From Cycas panzhihuaensis (lineage: Eukaryota; Cycadophyta): 64,000 nt of DNA. Shown here one piece after another: positions 45,917 through 56,930 of the stretch. Each line of letters opens with the position of its first letter. The stretch's first letter is position 1. Made by a program: the position numbers and the translations under genes. The DNA is taken from positions 235,359,741 through 235,423,740 of the forward strand of contig CM041465.1 of assembly GCA_023213395.1 (NCBI GenBank), read 5' to 3'. The notes beneath the pieces are model-generated. The model was not told where the DNA came from, ran no database searches, and saw only the letters and a list, made by a program, of their open reading frames with translations.

Positions 45917-46028
45917 TAGGTGAAAGGATTTAGAGCATAACATTATCATAGTTTAAGATCTTTGGTAGGTAAAAGGGTTTAGAGCATAACATTATTATAG
46001 TTTACGCTCTTTAATAGGTAAAATGATT
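45917..46028. repeat. 49-bp tandem repeat (2.3 copies)
   Basis: Units start at 45917, 45966 and 46015 with TAGGT-AAAG and contain GCATAACATTAT followed by ATAGTTTA. The 49-bp step is exact. Related words recur at 53112, 53672 and 55149-55245 in H. Confidence 0.85.
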
Positions 46029-46189
46029 CAAGGCATTTTGATGACCAAAATAAATATTAAACAACTACCAAAATAAGAGAAAGACACCATATTTAGGCCC
46101 TCAAAATGCTCATCAAGAGGCAAATAAATTAAGGTTAACAATAATCCTAATTGATGAAATATATATCATTTTTTATCTTTAGAAATAAT

Positions 46190-46511
46190 TATTGGGTTAA
46201 TGCTCGTAACATGATCCCACCTTAGAGTATGCAATGCACAACCTTCAAAGGTAAGTTAGGTAAGGTTTATTTAATGTTGCACATTATTTTATATTAATTT
46301 GAATTAGAGGATGAGGAGGTTTCCCTCCTCTCTCAAATGTATATATTTCATGGGGTCATCTCCCCTGATGTTCATCAACACCACCTATTCAAAGAGATTT
46401 TGTATACTTTGATAAATATAGGTTAATTCAAATGGCATATTCACATGTTTACAATATGGATTAGTTGTTTTATGGTTTACTGCTTGCTCTATATCTCTAT
46501 CATAACCTTCA
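46190..46511 (+). repeat. 5' LTR of J (322 bp)
   Basis: Starts TATTGGGTTAATGCTC (TG changed to TA) and ends ATAACCTTCA. It aligns over its full length with 50133-50454. Confidence 0.92.
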
Positions 46512-46513
46512 TA

Positions 46514-46590
46514 TGGTATGAGAGTATAGATCCCCCTACATATGGTATAAGAGCATAGATCCACCACATTTGGTATCAAAGCACCACGAT
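46514..46590 (+). repeat. Triplicated primer-binding site of J
   Basis: TGGTATGAGAG (46514), TGGTATAAGAG (46543) and TGGTATCAAAGC (46571) follow each other at 28-29 bp steps, the first two with the same trailing ATAGATCC. The third is closest to the usual TGGTATCAGAGC. Confidence 0.75.
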
Positions 46591-49528
46591 TATATCATGG
46601 ATCAGCTACATTAGTTTGATTTGATTATATATTATATTAAAATTCAGCCTTATACATTCTAAAGTTTATTCATTTATTTTTTTCAATTTACGTTTTTATT
46701 TCATGTTTTGTTTTTGGACGACTTAATAGCTTTGATTTGATAGGATTTTGCATTAGATCCAATGCTCAAAACCCCTAAAAGTGACTACTCATTCTGACCT
46801 TTATTGAACTAACAAGCTAGTGGAAGAAACTGTTCATGATTTCATTGATCATACAGTGAGATATTTCAGTTCAATCGACAATTACTCTATTTGACCTTCT
46901 TTTGGTTTATAGGCTCGTTCTCAACACACAAGTAATGGATCAATGTGAAACTTTACAATCTCCTTAATGCCTAGGATATCTCATTGCCTCTCAAATTTTA
47001 TGACAAATAGTCTCTCTATTGGTGAGATCCAGCCTCCAGAGCTATCTCAGGCTTCCATTTCTTAGGTTCTCCATCATTTTTCATTATTTTTCTTAAATAT
47101 TTTTTATTTATTTTTAATGAAATCTAAATCACCCTACTCAGGTACCCCCTGTGTGACCATCTTACCTTAGATCTGAAGATTGAGTAAGTAGTTTCATCTT
47201 CTCTATATCATTGTGCTCTCTATTTAGTTGATGCCTATGTCTATTTTCTTCATAACACACATCTTTTTTTATCATTTTTTTTTGTGTTTTTGGAGCTCAA
47301 TCTCAGTGGAAATCTGTGGTGCAATAGTCTACATCTCTATTTATGTCTATACTTGATCGATCTTATTGAAATTCACTCATTATCTCCTCCTCGTCTCTAC
47401 GCACAGGTTGTTGTTTATATTCGATATATTAATATTGCTTTATACTATATTGATAAGGTTATAAAAATTAAATCTTATTATATAAACTTTCAAATCCCTT
47501 TGTTAAGTTCTTAATCCCCCCTCAAGTGCTACCCCCCAGTCTCATTAGCTCATGTGACCTTGTATTATTTTTAAAAAGGGCTATCTCAAGTTTATAAACT
47601 TTTCCCTTTTATTTTTTTAAATTTATTCTTAATACATAAGGTACCTACTACCTTTTTACTATACTTCTCACTGGTGTACCAGTTTTTGACAAAACCTATT
47701 TCGTTACGACCAAAATTTTATGGGCTATGGCGTAGACTAGTTATTTGCTACTTTTGGATCTGATTTGATCTAGTTTTAATGAGTTAAAGTTAACTATTTT
47801 TTAAGCCTTTGATTTATTAACATAAAGATGACATTTTACTATTTTTGATATAATATTTTCGTTTAATATCAAATTTTAAATCCATTAATTTTATTAGAAA
47901 GCTGACTCATTTCTCCTTAAACTGACATATTTATTTATAAGTTTTGAAGTTTTTTTGCAGATGTTCAAAGCAAGTAAGTTTAAGGTACTTAAGTACTCCT
48001 AGTTCTTTATTATTAAATGTTTTTACACATTATTTCTCAAGTTTAATTGACTTAAAGTATATTAAGAAGTTTTTAATTTATATTTGTCCTTTTTATATTA
48101 ATTTAGAAGGTTTTATTAGCATTTCATAACCTTTTGAGCCCCATGGCTTTGGTTATACCCCAAAAATAGGTTATTTCACTTGTTTATTGAAATCTTGAGT
48201 TGTAGGAACCCCTTTTTCCAAACGGTCAAATCCGTTGGAAAGATATTTTATTATTCTTCAATTTAGTATAATCTCATTTTAATTTGATATTATTTAGTAA
48301 GACTTTGGAGCTAATAAACTTGAGCATTTAATTTATCCTAACAGGCTTTTTTTCTTAAATTTTAAAGAGTTCTTTCTTTCAACCAAGTTATATTTACCTT
48401 ATTGATTATTCATTATACATGTTTGAAGCTTTTATTTAGCTTTTGTATTTTTTTATAAGCTAATTTATAACAAAAGATTGATTTCATAAACTTAAAGTGA
48501 TCAACAAGCTAAGTGGGTCTACACACCAAAACTAGTACAATTTTATATTTTTGAAGTTTTTCTTAATATTTTTTCATCTTTTTAAAGAAAAAAATATATA
48601 TTTTTTAGAATTCCTACCTTATACATCTTAATTGTGGTCAAAAGGAATAATTATTTATCTTGCATTGAAAAGAATTAGTTATTTCCTTGCCAAAGCTATT
48701 GTTTATTTGTTTGCAAATTTAAAAGCTTGGTTAAAAGATCTTATTAATCTTTTCTATTTCTTCATCATCAAGAAAATTTTATTTCAAAATTGTATACTTA
48801 AAGGTCTTATTTACTTTACATAAAAGATTCCATTATAAGTTTGCTTATAAATCTATACAATCACTTCTTCTTATTTAATCATTCTATTTCAAAGAGTATT
48901 TGAAATCATACATTCTAAGTTTATTAATTTATTAAGCTTTTTGATTTCCTATAAAGGCATGCGTTTTATTAAAAAGTACATAACACATCAAAAGTTCACT
49001 TATTGAAAACATTCTTGATTCATGATTGCACTTATAAAGGTTGCATATATTTGGTAGTACACTTTATTTTCAAAGGAATATTTTATTTTTTAAAGGCATT
49101 ACATTTTTCTTGGAAGTGATTATTTGAATATTTCCTTCAAAAGTTTATTATATTGTTTATTTAATCTTACTTAGAGGATATTATTCTTCATTCAAGTTAT
49201 TTTCTTTTTATATAAAAATAATCTTTCAAAATCTTAAGCAAGACCACATCATTGATAATTTATTTTTCATCATTGATTAATTATAAAAAAGAAAAGAGCC
49301 ATTGGCTTGAATTCATTTTGAAGGAATATCTTTATCATCTACTTCATTTATCATAAGAGTATTAAAATCATTTAAGGATTTGTCTATTTAAAAATCATAT
49401 ATTTTTTTTTATTATGTATTAAAGTTTCCTATACAATGGTAATGAATCTAAATCAAATATGATTTCTTATATTTCATGGACATGATTTTCAACAATAGAA
49501 TAAAACAATACAAACATACTTTATCATA
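46591..49528 (+). other. AT-rich non-coding interior of J
   Basis: Nearly 3 kb with no recognisable protein. The small ORFs at 47284, 47944 and 48632 are AT-rich, hydrophobic by composition and have no motif. Such long non-coding interiors are typical of LARD-like non-autonomous elements. Confidence 0.6.
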
Positions 49529-50048
49529 AATGATCTTTGGAGATATCTACAAGATGGATATAAACTTAGTACTAAAGAAGACATAAAAAAAGACAATGAA
49601 GCCTTAGCCATATTATTTTGCACCATAGATGACAATATGTTTTTCTAAAGTTTATGAAATGACCACCTCCAAATCTGTATGGAATATCTTAACATCTATT
49701 TATGGGGGATAAACCTTCAATATCAATGGTTTTAACCATGATAATATTACAAATGTGAGACAGATATTAGAGCATGTTTATTGTATTGAAAATACTAATG
49801 AAGAAGATTTAAGTCAAATGAATGATCACATTAATGAAGTTGATCTTCAATTTGAGAGGGAGAAATATTTAGACATAATCGTTACTTACAAAACAAAGAT
49901 TCTAGATAATAAAGTCAAAGATGCAGTCATTCATCCTCATTCAAATCAAGCTACACCTACTTGGACATCATTTGAACCACTCAATTTTAAAGAGAAACAT
50001 ATTACTAAAAGGACAAGGCAAGTTGATGATGATAAAGTAAAAGGATAA
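49529..50048 (+). pseudogene. gag: gag remnant of J (copia type)
   Basis: NDLWRYLQDGYKLSTKED, then KKDNEALAILFCTIDDNMF and, after a frame change near 49645, KVYEMTTSKSVWNILTSIYG. This order is that of copia Gag (UBN2-type) proteins. After a further break, an open stretch of 97 codons (49755-50048, RQILEHVYCIENTNEEDLS) follows that I do not recognise beyond likely being gag continuation. The usual CCHC knuckle and pol are absent. Confidence 0.6.
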
Positions 50049-50121
50049 GCATTTAAAGTTTTTTTTCAAGTTCAAGTATCACAAGTTCAAAGAAACGATA
50101 AAGATGTACATGATGACCATT

Positions 50122-50132
50122 AAGGAAGAGAA
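50122..50132 (+). other. Polypurine tract of J
   Basis: AAGGAAGAGAA directly before TGTTGGG of the right LTR. Confidence 0.65.
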
Positions 50133-50454
50133 TGTTGGGTTAATGCTCATCACATGACCCCACCTTGGAGTATGCCAAACACAACCTTTAAGGGCAAGTT
50201 AGGTAAGGTTTATTTAATGTTGTATATTATTTTATATTAATTTGAATTAGAGGTTGAGGAGGTTTCTCTCCTCCATCAAATATATATATTTCATGGGGTC
50301 ATTTCCTTGGTGTTTATCAACACCACCTATTCAAGGAAATTTTGTATACTTTGAGAAATATGGGTTAATTCAAATGATGTATTTGTATGTTCACAATATG
50401 GATTAGTTGTTTTATGGTTTACTGCTTTGCTATGCATCTCCATCATAACCTTCA
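50133..50454 (+). repeat. 3' LTR of J (322 bp)
   Basis: TGTTGGGTTAATGCTC...ATAACCTTCA, intact TG...CA, then ATAAT. Confidence 0.92.
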
Positions 50455-50459
50455 ATAAT

Positions 50460-51067
50460 CTATTTAGGAATGATTATTAAAAGAAGATAATATCAACCAA
50501 GATAGATGGATGTAAGAAAAAATTTTTCTCAAAAAATAAAGAATAACCCTCCCACCTCTTTTACAACAAAAATGATAAGGTTTGATTTTATTTTCATATA
50601 AGAGAGTTGGAAAAATGATGGTCTACTTAGATTTTGGAGACAATCAAAGGCCACTTAGATGAGAAACTAGCTCTAGGAGGTGGGGATCAAGGAGATGCAT
50701 TGAGGAGCTAGGTATTCGATGAGTTTTATTTGTAAAAAAGGAAATTTAAACTAAATTTTTTGATGAAAAATATAATGATGTAGGGGTGAAAAATGTGATG
50801 ATTAAACTAAAAACACAATGAAGAGCTCAAAAACATGATTTAATAGTTTAAAATAGAAATTTAAAAATCATATTTTTGATAAAGAAGTTGTATTTTTAAC
50901 TATGTTATCATAATTTTCACTATGTTATCCCATTTTTTATTTTTGAAGAAAAAATTCAAAAATGAAGGTTTTTTAAAATCCAAAATTATAATCTAATATA
51001 ATTTTTTATTGTGATGTATCCTCTAAAGAGGGTAAATACTAGAGAAAATAAAGGATTAGTGATTAGA
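50460..51067 (+). other. AT-rich leader upstream of the H antisense gene
   Basis: No gene is seen. It occupies the place of the antisense-gene 5' region in A and B, but no TATATAA box, hairpin or GGTACC cluster could be recognised. Confidence 0.4.
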
Positions 51068-52600
51068 GAGTTGGTTAGCTAACTTACCGAGGAGGATTGG
51101 GCCCTATTAATGGGATGTGGATTATCCCCGATGAGTGGATCAACCTAATTAGTTATGAAGTATAAAATTCCACATGATTTTATTAGTTGTTAGATCCTAG
51201 GAAGGAATGTATTTAGGGTATGGGCTATCAGAGATATCCAGATTACTTCTAAAGATATTGGGAGGATTTTAGGAGTTAGTTGATATAGGGAGAGGATCAG
51301 AATAAACAAAGCAATAAATGATAAGTCCCATGAGGCCTATAGCCAATATCTCACTGGATTTGCTGATTAATTTAGTTCTCATAGGATATCTATTAAGATG
51401 ATTAAGATGGTAGAAGGGATACCCATAATACAAAAAATTATTGCTTTAATAATTATATTTAAGATTATGAGGACCCTAACTTTCATGGGGGTCCTTACAC
51501 AATGGGTGGGAGTGATCAGGAGGTGTGAGTAGGGGATTAAGATGAATTAGGGTAAATACATAGTTGATAGTATGTACCTTTAATTATCTAGGATTAGGAA
51601 GCAGGGATGAGGAGGTTTTTCCTATAGTTTGATCCTTATATGTTGGTTATATGAACATATCCTATTATTGAGGCTAAGTGGAGCACTAGGAGAGCTAACT
51701 ATTATGGATCTAGAGATGAATAAATAACATATGAGAACTTAAATCTATAATAAGGTAGCTATAGTAACGAGGAGTATACATAGTCCTTATTAAGCTTGAT
51801 GACTAGGAGACAACTAGTAAAGGATCCATATGACAGGTTATCAGTATGGAGTGATGATGAGATTGATGTAGCCAAGAGAGTAATAATAGAGGAAGCTCTT
51901 GTTACTACTGGAGGGATAGGAAGAATGAGAGGAAGAGGAGGTAGAGGAGGAGGAAATGGAGGGAATTGTCCTTCTAGTTGAGATGGGAGAGGAGAGAGGG
52001 GTAAGTCATTGACTAGTAGAGGTAGGGATGTGCTCTAAGTAATAGATGTAGCACAAGTTGGTGACAGAGGAGGCTTTATATAGAGTATGGAGTTAGATTC
52101 AATAGATGGGCAGGGGAAGATAGGAGGTAGAAGTAGAGGAGGAGAGGGAGAGCCTCCTGAAGAGACTCCCTAAAACCCTCAAGGAGAGGTGATCTTATAG
52201 CCAACATAGGAGATGATAGTAAAGTCAGTACGAGGAGGACAACTAGTAAGTATGTTAATTAGTGTATATTTTATACATGATTAATTATTTTCCTTTGATT
52301 ATCTACCATTTTTATAGAATACTTATCATGATTGATATGTTTTCATGGATAGGAGAGAAGAGCCTAACTCTCTCAAAGATCTAGAGGATGTTAGGAATGA
52401 TCATCCCCTATGCATCTACATCAAAGTAGCCTTCGATGTGGAATATTATTGATTGTATATTATTAGGGAATCATATTGAGTACTTTAGTCCTACATTATA
52501 GGCTCAAGATATGATTTAGTACATGTATATAGAGCTAAGACTCTAAGAGTCAGAGCTAAAGGCAATAGAGGATGAATGACATCATCTATAGAGGATGACA
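51068..52600 (+). pseudogene. PMD-like gene in element H, decayed
   Basis: A single frame from about 51095 reads EEDWALLMGCGLSPMS, VWAIRDIQITSKDIGRILGV and IKMVEGIPIIQKIIALIII. These align with KEDKGILRRCG, the VGDVTVTPRDIW-ILGVPV block and MSKIPRVRKLITLCILLQV of B. Several stops, mostly TAG, interrupt it. The 51796-51981 stretch (Gly/Arg-rich, GRMRGRGGRGGG) takes the place of the Asp/Gly-rich part of B. A 72-bp GT-AG candidate intron (52246-52317) sits where A and B have theirs. It is antisense to H's gag, as in A and B. Confidence 0.5.
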
Positions 52601-53719
52601 TTAATGCAAGCTAAGGGTCGAGTTACTCCTTTATATAGTACCATAATGTATCAAGGGAGACAACTTCCATCTAAGAGGGAGTTAATACATGGGTAGACTC
52701 CAAATAGAGGGGAGAGAGTAGAGCCAATAGGATAGGGTAGATCTCACCAAATCTCATAGAGATGAGCATATTTTGTATATAGAGAGGGGATATAAGGGAG
52801 ATATAAGGTATTTTATTAGCCTTAAATATTGTATGATGAGTTACATGGTGACAAATGTTTTATATTTTGATAACTTTCCATATATATTTCTATATTGATT
52901 ATTTTATTTATAATTCATATAACATATATGAGTAGATCATTATCTCTAAACTTATTCACCCTTTATATCCCTCTTTTATATATTAAGCATGATATACATT
53001 CATTAGTGTAAGAGTCCATGAAAGCATATGATGATTTCTTTTTTCTTTTATCTTCCTTTTTTTTTGTCTTTTATCATTTTTTTTTTATTGGATTTTTTAT
53101 TAATATATATATTATAGTCTATACTCATTTTGGAGTATAAGGGGTCTTGAAGAAGTAAACGTAGAAAATAATTAAAGGAAGAAAATAAGTTAAAGGACAA
53201 AAGGGAGTAGATGGAAAAAATTAACTATTCTACTATTATAAATGTAAAAGCATTTGGAAAACAAAGAGTAATAGATTTATAAAAATAGAAGATGGAATAA
53301 CATAAGTCCTATAAAAAGAAAAAACCTCACATAACTTTCATTACACTGAGGATAGATTGTACAAATATAGACCAAAATCCATATTTGTATAATATATCTT
53401 TAGAAAAAACATGTTATTTATGGAGTTAAATGAATTAATTTCACCTAATAAATAACTAATTTTTTAAGTATATAGGATTCCTCATTGTCTCCTTCTAGGG
53501 GTAAGAAGCTTTTAGGGACTTTCCCCCTACCAAGATCTTCCTTGTCCAATGATTCTCACATGGGTCTATCTTTTTTAACACTTTATTTCATCTTTAAAAC
53601 TATCATCTTAACCTTCACATTACTTTTACTTTTACTTTCTAAGACTCATAATTTATAGTTTTTATGGAGTGGTAGTTTATACTCATTCTAGAGTAGGGTG
53701 CCTCTAGTAGAAGATGAAA
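52601..53719. other. Non-coding part of H
   Basis: AT-rich with homopolymer T tracts near 53030-53100 and two copies of a TATAGTTTATACTCATT-type motif (53112 and 53672). No protein domain was recognised. AGGGGGAAAG (minus strand, about 53545) could be a decayed PPT, but no LTR start is convincing after it. Confidence 0.4.
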
Positions 53720-54115
53720 GTTAACCGATATAGTCATCTAAGATAAAAGAGACTAGACCATCAACCTTAGTATTGAGAGTCCAAGGAACAAACTAGATAG
53801 TAACTAAAGAAAACAAGAACATCAATGATAAAATTTGATGGTTAAGGGAAATGGGCCATAGAGAGTGGATTTGATATATCCCAACTAATTAGTAAGCTAT
53901 GATCTACAAGACAAAGTACATAAAAATAGATCCATAATAAGATTTAGAAATGATAGATAATGCTCCTATAATAATAGAGTATTGAACTTTGTTATTAGTT
54001 GCTCTAGGTAGAAATAAACTGGTAGATATGAGGAGGTTTCCTCATTGGTCATAAATCACCCAAGCAGTAGTAGACAATCCTGGGTTACCTCTACTACCTT
54101 CATCACTTAAAATAC
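53720..54115 (-). pseudogene. Archaeal-type RNase H (aRNH) of H
   Basis: The minus strand reads GSRGNPGLSTTAWVIYD, LFLPRATNNKVQYSIIIGAL, then a diverged stretch and LNTKVDGLVSFILDDYI. These align in order with GSRGNPRPSAAAWIL, FLPEATNNEAEYMAVIEAL and LNAEADSLVHLILE of the other copies. The central Glu position is Lys/Gln here. It lies between the linker and the PMD-like gene, whereas in A and B aRNH comes after the PMD-like gene in element order. Confidence 0.7.
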
Positions 54116-55289
54116 TCAATGCTATAGGAAAATGGGATTAATATCTGGAGGCAATATGATTGATAAAGAAAAATGCAAGAATTAACTAGTAAGGAGATGG
54201 TAATGGATGCAAATAAATTGGTTTCAACTACAAGGAGGAAGAGGAAAAATCATAAGTAGGATAAGAATAATAAACTATAAACAAAGGTGTTAAGTATGGT
54301 TTGACCATAACTAAATCCATGATAGACTCATGCAGCTAGACCTAAACATCCTGAATGACTTATCCAAATAAACCTAATCTATTATGAGTATAGTTTAGGA
54401 TTAAGCTATTAAGTGACTTTCCTTAGATTATAAGAGGATGATGAAAATATATCTTTTGTTTTTTTTTTTTTTTTAATTTCTTCTTCTTCTTCTTTTTTTA
54501 TTCCACTTTTTACCTTTTTTTTAGCCTTTTTTTTGGGTATTTATAAGAGAAAGAGTATTATAAACATCTAACTATAGAGTATCTTCCCTCAATATAGTAA
54601 GGATCTCTCCTTTTTAATGAAACCAAGATGGAATAAAAGAAACCAAACTCCTTAAATATTAAACCATAAGAAAAGAGAGGAAATCTAAATCACGATGTCT
54701 CTAAACATAAAGGGAATGTGGAAAAATAAGTATTCACCTCAAAAGTATAAGTACAGAAAACTAAAGATGATATAAATAAAAGGAAAAATAGGTGATAAAT
54801 AACCAAAAAGAAATCCATAAGATGAAAAGCCAGTATATAAGTATGACTTAAGCAACTAATAAAATAATTGAAGCTAACAAAATAGATCTCTCCTTAAGAA
54901 TGACTATAAATAGAAAAATTAAGGGCCCAAATTCTCTCTTGAGTACAAAGCTCAAAAGAGAAATAGATAGTTAAGCTTAAACGAGGAACACTTATAACCA
55001 ATGCCTATGCCATAAGGGGTAGTAGTCTTATATGATTATAAGTGGACCGCTTTATAAAAGTAAAAGAAAGTTAAAAGATTGTCAAGAGTAGTTTAAAAAG
55101 AGAATTGTCTATATTTTTAGCTCATTAGACAATAAGGGAATTTAAAATTATAGTTTATCCTCATTGTAGAGACTAGAAGTCTACCATAGTTTATACTCTT
55201 TAGTAGATAAATTTCTTGGAGTTATAGTTTATACTCATTCTAGAGTTATCCTTTGAGTGTTCCCTAACTTTAAGTTGATATCAATGGTT
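54116..55289 (-). other. Unassigned stretch of H where RT-INT would be expected
   Basis: AT-rich, with a long T-run at 54455-54475. I found no RT, RNase H or integrase motif on the minus strand. Three copies of ATAGTTTAT-CTC at about 38-bp steps occupy 55149-55245. RT to integrase is therefore probably deleted. Confidence 0.45.
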
Positions 55290-56432
55290 TCTTCCATGAG
55301 CATAGCATTACCGTCTTCAAAATGAGGAGGAGTAGGTTCTATGAGAGAAACTAGTTCCTCATATTGAGAGTGATTGATTAATGGTATATCAAGTTATATC
55401 AACTTTGAGAAACCCAACTTATAGTAGAAAGATAAGAGATTTGGGATTGATCTTGCTAAATCCTCAAGGATTATCTTGTCATTTTTAAAATGATCTAAAT
55501 GAAAGAGATCTATGAGAATAAGATTCTTTGGCAGGTTAGAAGAAAAGGAGAATGACTTAAGAGGTGGGGAATCATCAAACAAAGAGTTTGGATGAGTGGG
55601 TAAAAACTCAATAATTGAAGAAACTTAAGAAAAAAGAATAGGTCTATTAATAAATTCCTAAGTTGAAGTGAAGGTTTGCTCAAACTCGTGATGGTGAAAA
55701 GGATGACTTTGATTTGATAGAGGTATATAAATAAGGGATGATGGAGAATCATCAATAAGGTGACGAGGGGGAAAGGAAATGATCAAAACTAAATTGACAT
55801 CTTACACTTTATTGGATATAATTCGATTCTTTTGAGACATAGTATATGATGGAATAACCTCCTCATCTGATATTAAATTAGGGTGCCTATATAATAATAT
55901 TTTATTCTTGTGCCTATTCAACTATGTGGTAAAAAGGGGAGATTGAGAGAAAAGAGCTATTGTAGGGGTAAGCACATCATGTAAAGATGAAACCATATGA
56001 TTTATTAACAGAATAATCATAATAAAAGGAACTAAAGTCTTGGTCATTGAAGTAAATATAAGACCTATGAAAAATTACTATGAGTAGAGAGAAAAAGGTT
56101 TGAATTGATTATTTTACTTATAGTTATTTCCTAGCAAGGTATAATAGAGTGTGATGTTATTTCTTGATGAGAAGAGGGAGGGGAAACAAAAGATTGATAG
56201 GTAGGACCCATAAGATAAGGAATGGATAAAGAACCTAGTTTAATGGGAACAATTTCAACCAAATCAATGCCTTTTACTTCTCCTTAATGAGGAGGAATTT
56301 TAATGGTGAAATAATACCCTAAATCTAAAGATTGAAAGAAATATTCCAAATTAGATGTCTCAACAGGTTGAGAGAAAGACTAAATGAGTGGGACAAACTA
56401 TTTAATAGGTTTTGGCCCACATTTGACAATCT
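55290..56432 (-). pseudogene. Protease-RT linker of H
   Basis: It ends (element 3' side) with FEDGNAMLME, the counterpart of FEEGNTMYMG in A. The segment at 55394-55582 has ILEDLARSIPNLLSFYYKLG, which aligns with LLEHLVGSMPNLLSSHHRPG of A. Frames change several times. Confidence 0.6.
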
Positions 56433-56930
56433 TCAACTCGCCCTTATGGATGAACCAAAATTTTCCAACAAGGGAAGATCGATAGAATCCATTTGGGTAA
56501 TCCATGGTCTACCCAAAAGGATATTATATTGAATATCAAGATCAATAATGGTGAATTCAGTATAAATAATTTTTTCTTTAAGAGTCAAGGGAAGGTTGGC
56601 TTGACTAAGGAAAACCATTTCGTTCTTGTCATATCCTTGGAAAATCTATTCACAAGGGTCAAAGGCCAAAATCTCTAGATCCTCAACAAGATAAAAAGGG
56701 ATTACATTGATATATGATCCCTCATCAATGATGATGTGCTTGATATTAATATCATCTTTAATAATTTCAATGTAAAATAGGGGAATATCATTTGGAGCAT
56801 AAGTAGTATGATTAGGCAATATAACTAAATTAAAAGAAAGCATAGAGGTAAATGAACTAATAACATTAGAAACTCCTAATGCATTAAAGAGGAGTTGATG
56901 TTGCTCAGGGAAATACTTCAACAAATCAAT
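56433..56930 (-). pseudogene. Retropepsin-like protease of H
   Basis: The minus strand has MLKYFPEQHQLLFNALG (as LRSYPEQHALLLEALG in C), then IIIDEGSYINVIP at the active site (Asp kept) and EDLEILAFDP. After a frame change, YTEFTIIDLDIQYNILLGRPW follows. This is the same domain order as A-C, strongly diverged. Confidence 0.72.

Larger units (their letters stand above)
46190..50454 (+). mobile_element. Element J: copia-like non-autonomous LTR retrotransposon
   Basis: Two LTRs of 322 bp each (46190-46511 and 50133-50454) are flanked by a perfect 5-bp duplication ATAAT (46185-46189 and 50455-50459). A PBS matching initiator tRNA-Met (TGGTAT-AGAG type) follows the left LTR, and AAGGAAGAGAA precedes the right one. 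The 3.6-kb interior is AT-rich with only a gag remnant near its 3' end; no protease, integrase or RT is visible. The gag type and PBS suggest copia. Confidence 0.88.

Noticed and set aside
46591-49528. A host gene with introns inside J
   Set aside because: AT-rich, no coding region with a recognisable motif, and the interior is bounded by the LTR, PBS and PPT of J.
51796-51981. Gly/Arg-rich ORF that looks like an RGG-box RNA-binding protein
   Set aside because: It is in frame with the decayed PMD-like gene of H and takes the place of the Asp/Gly-rich low-complexity part of B. It is not a separate gene.
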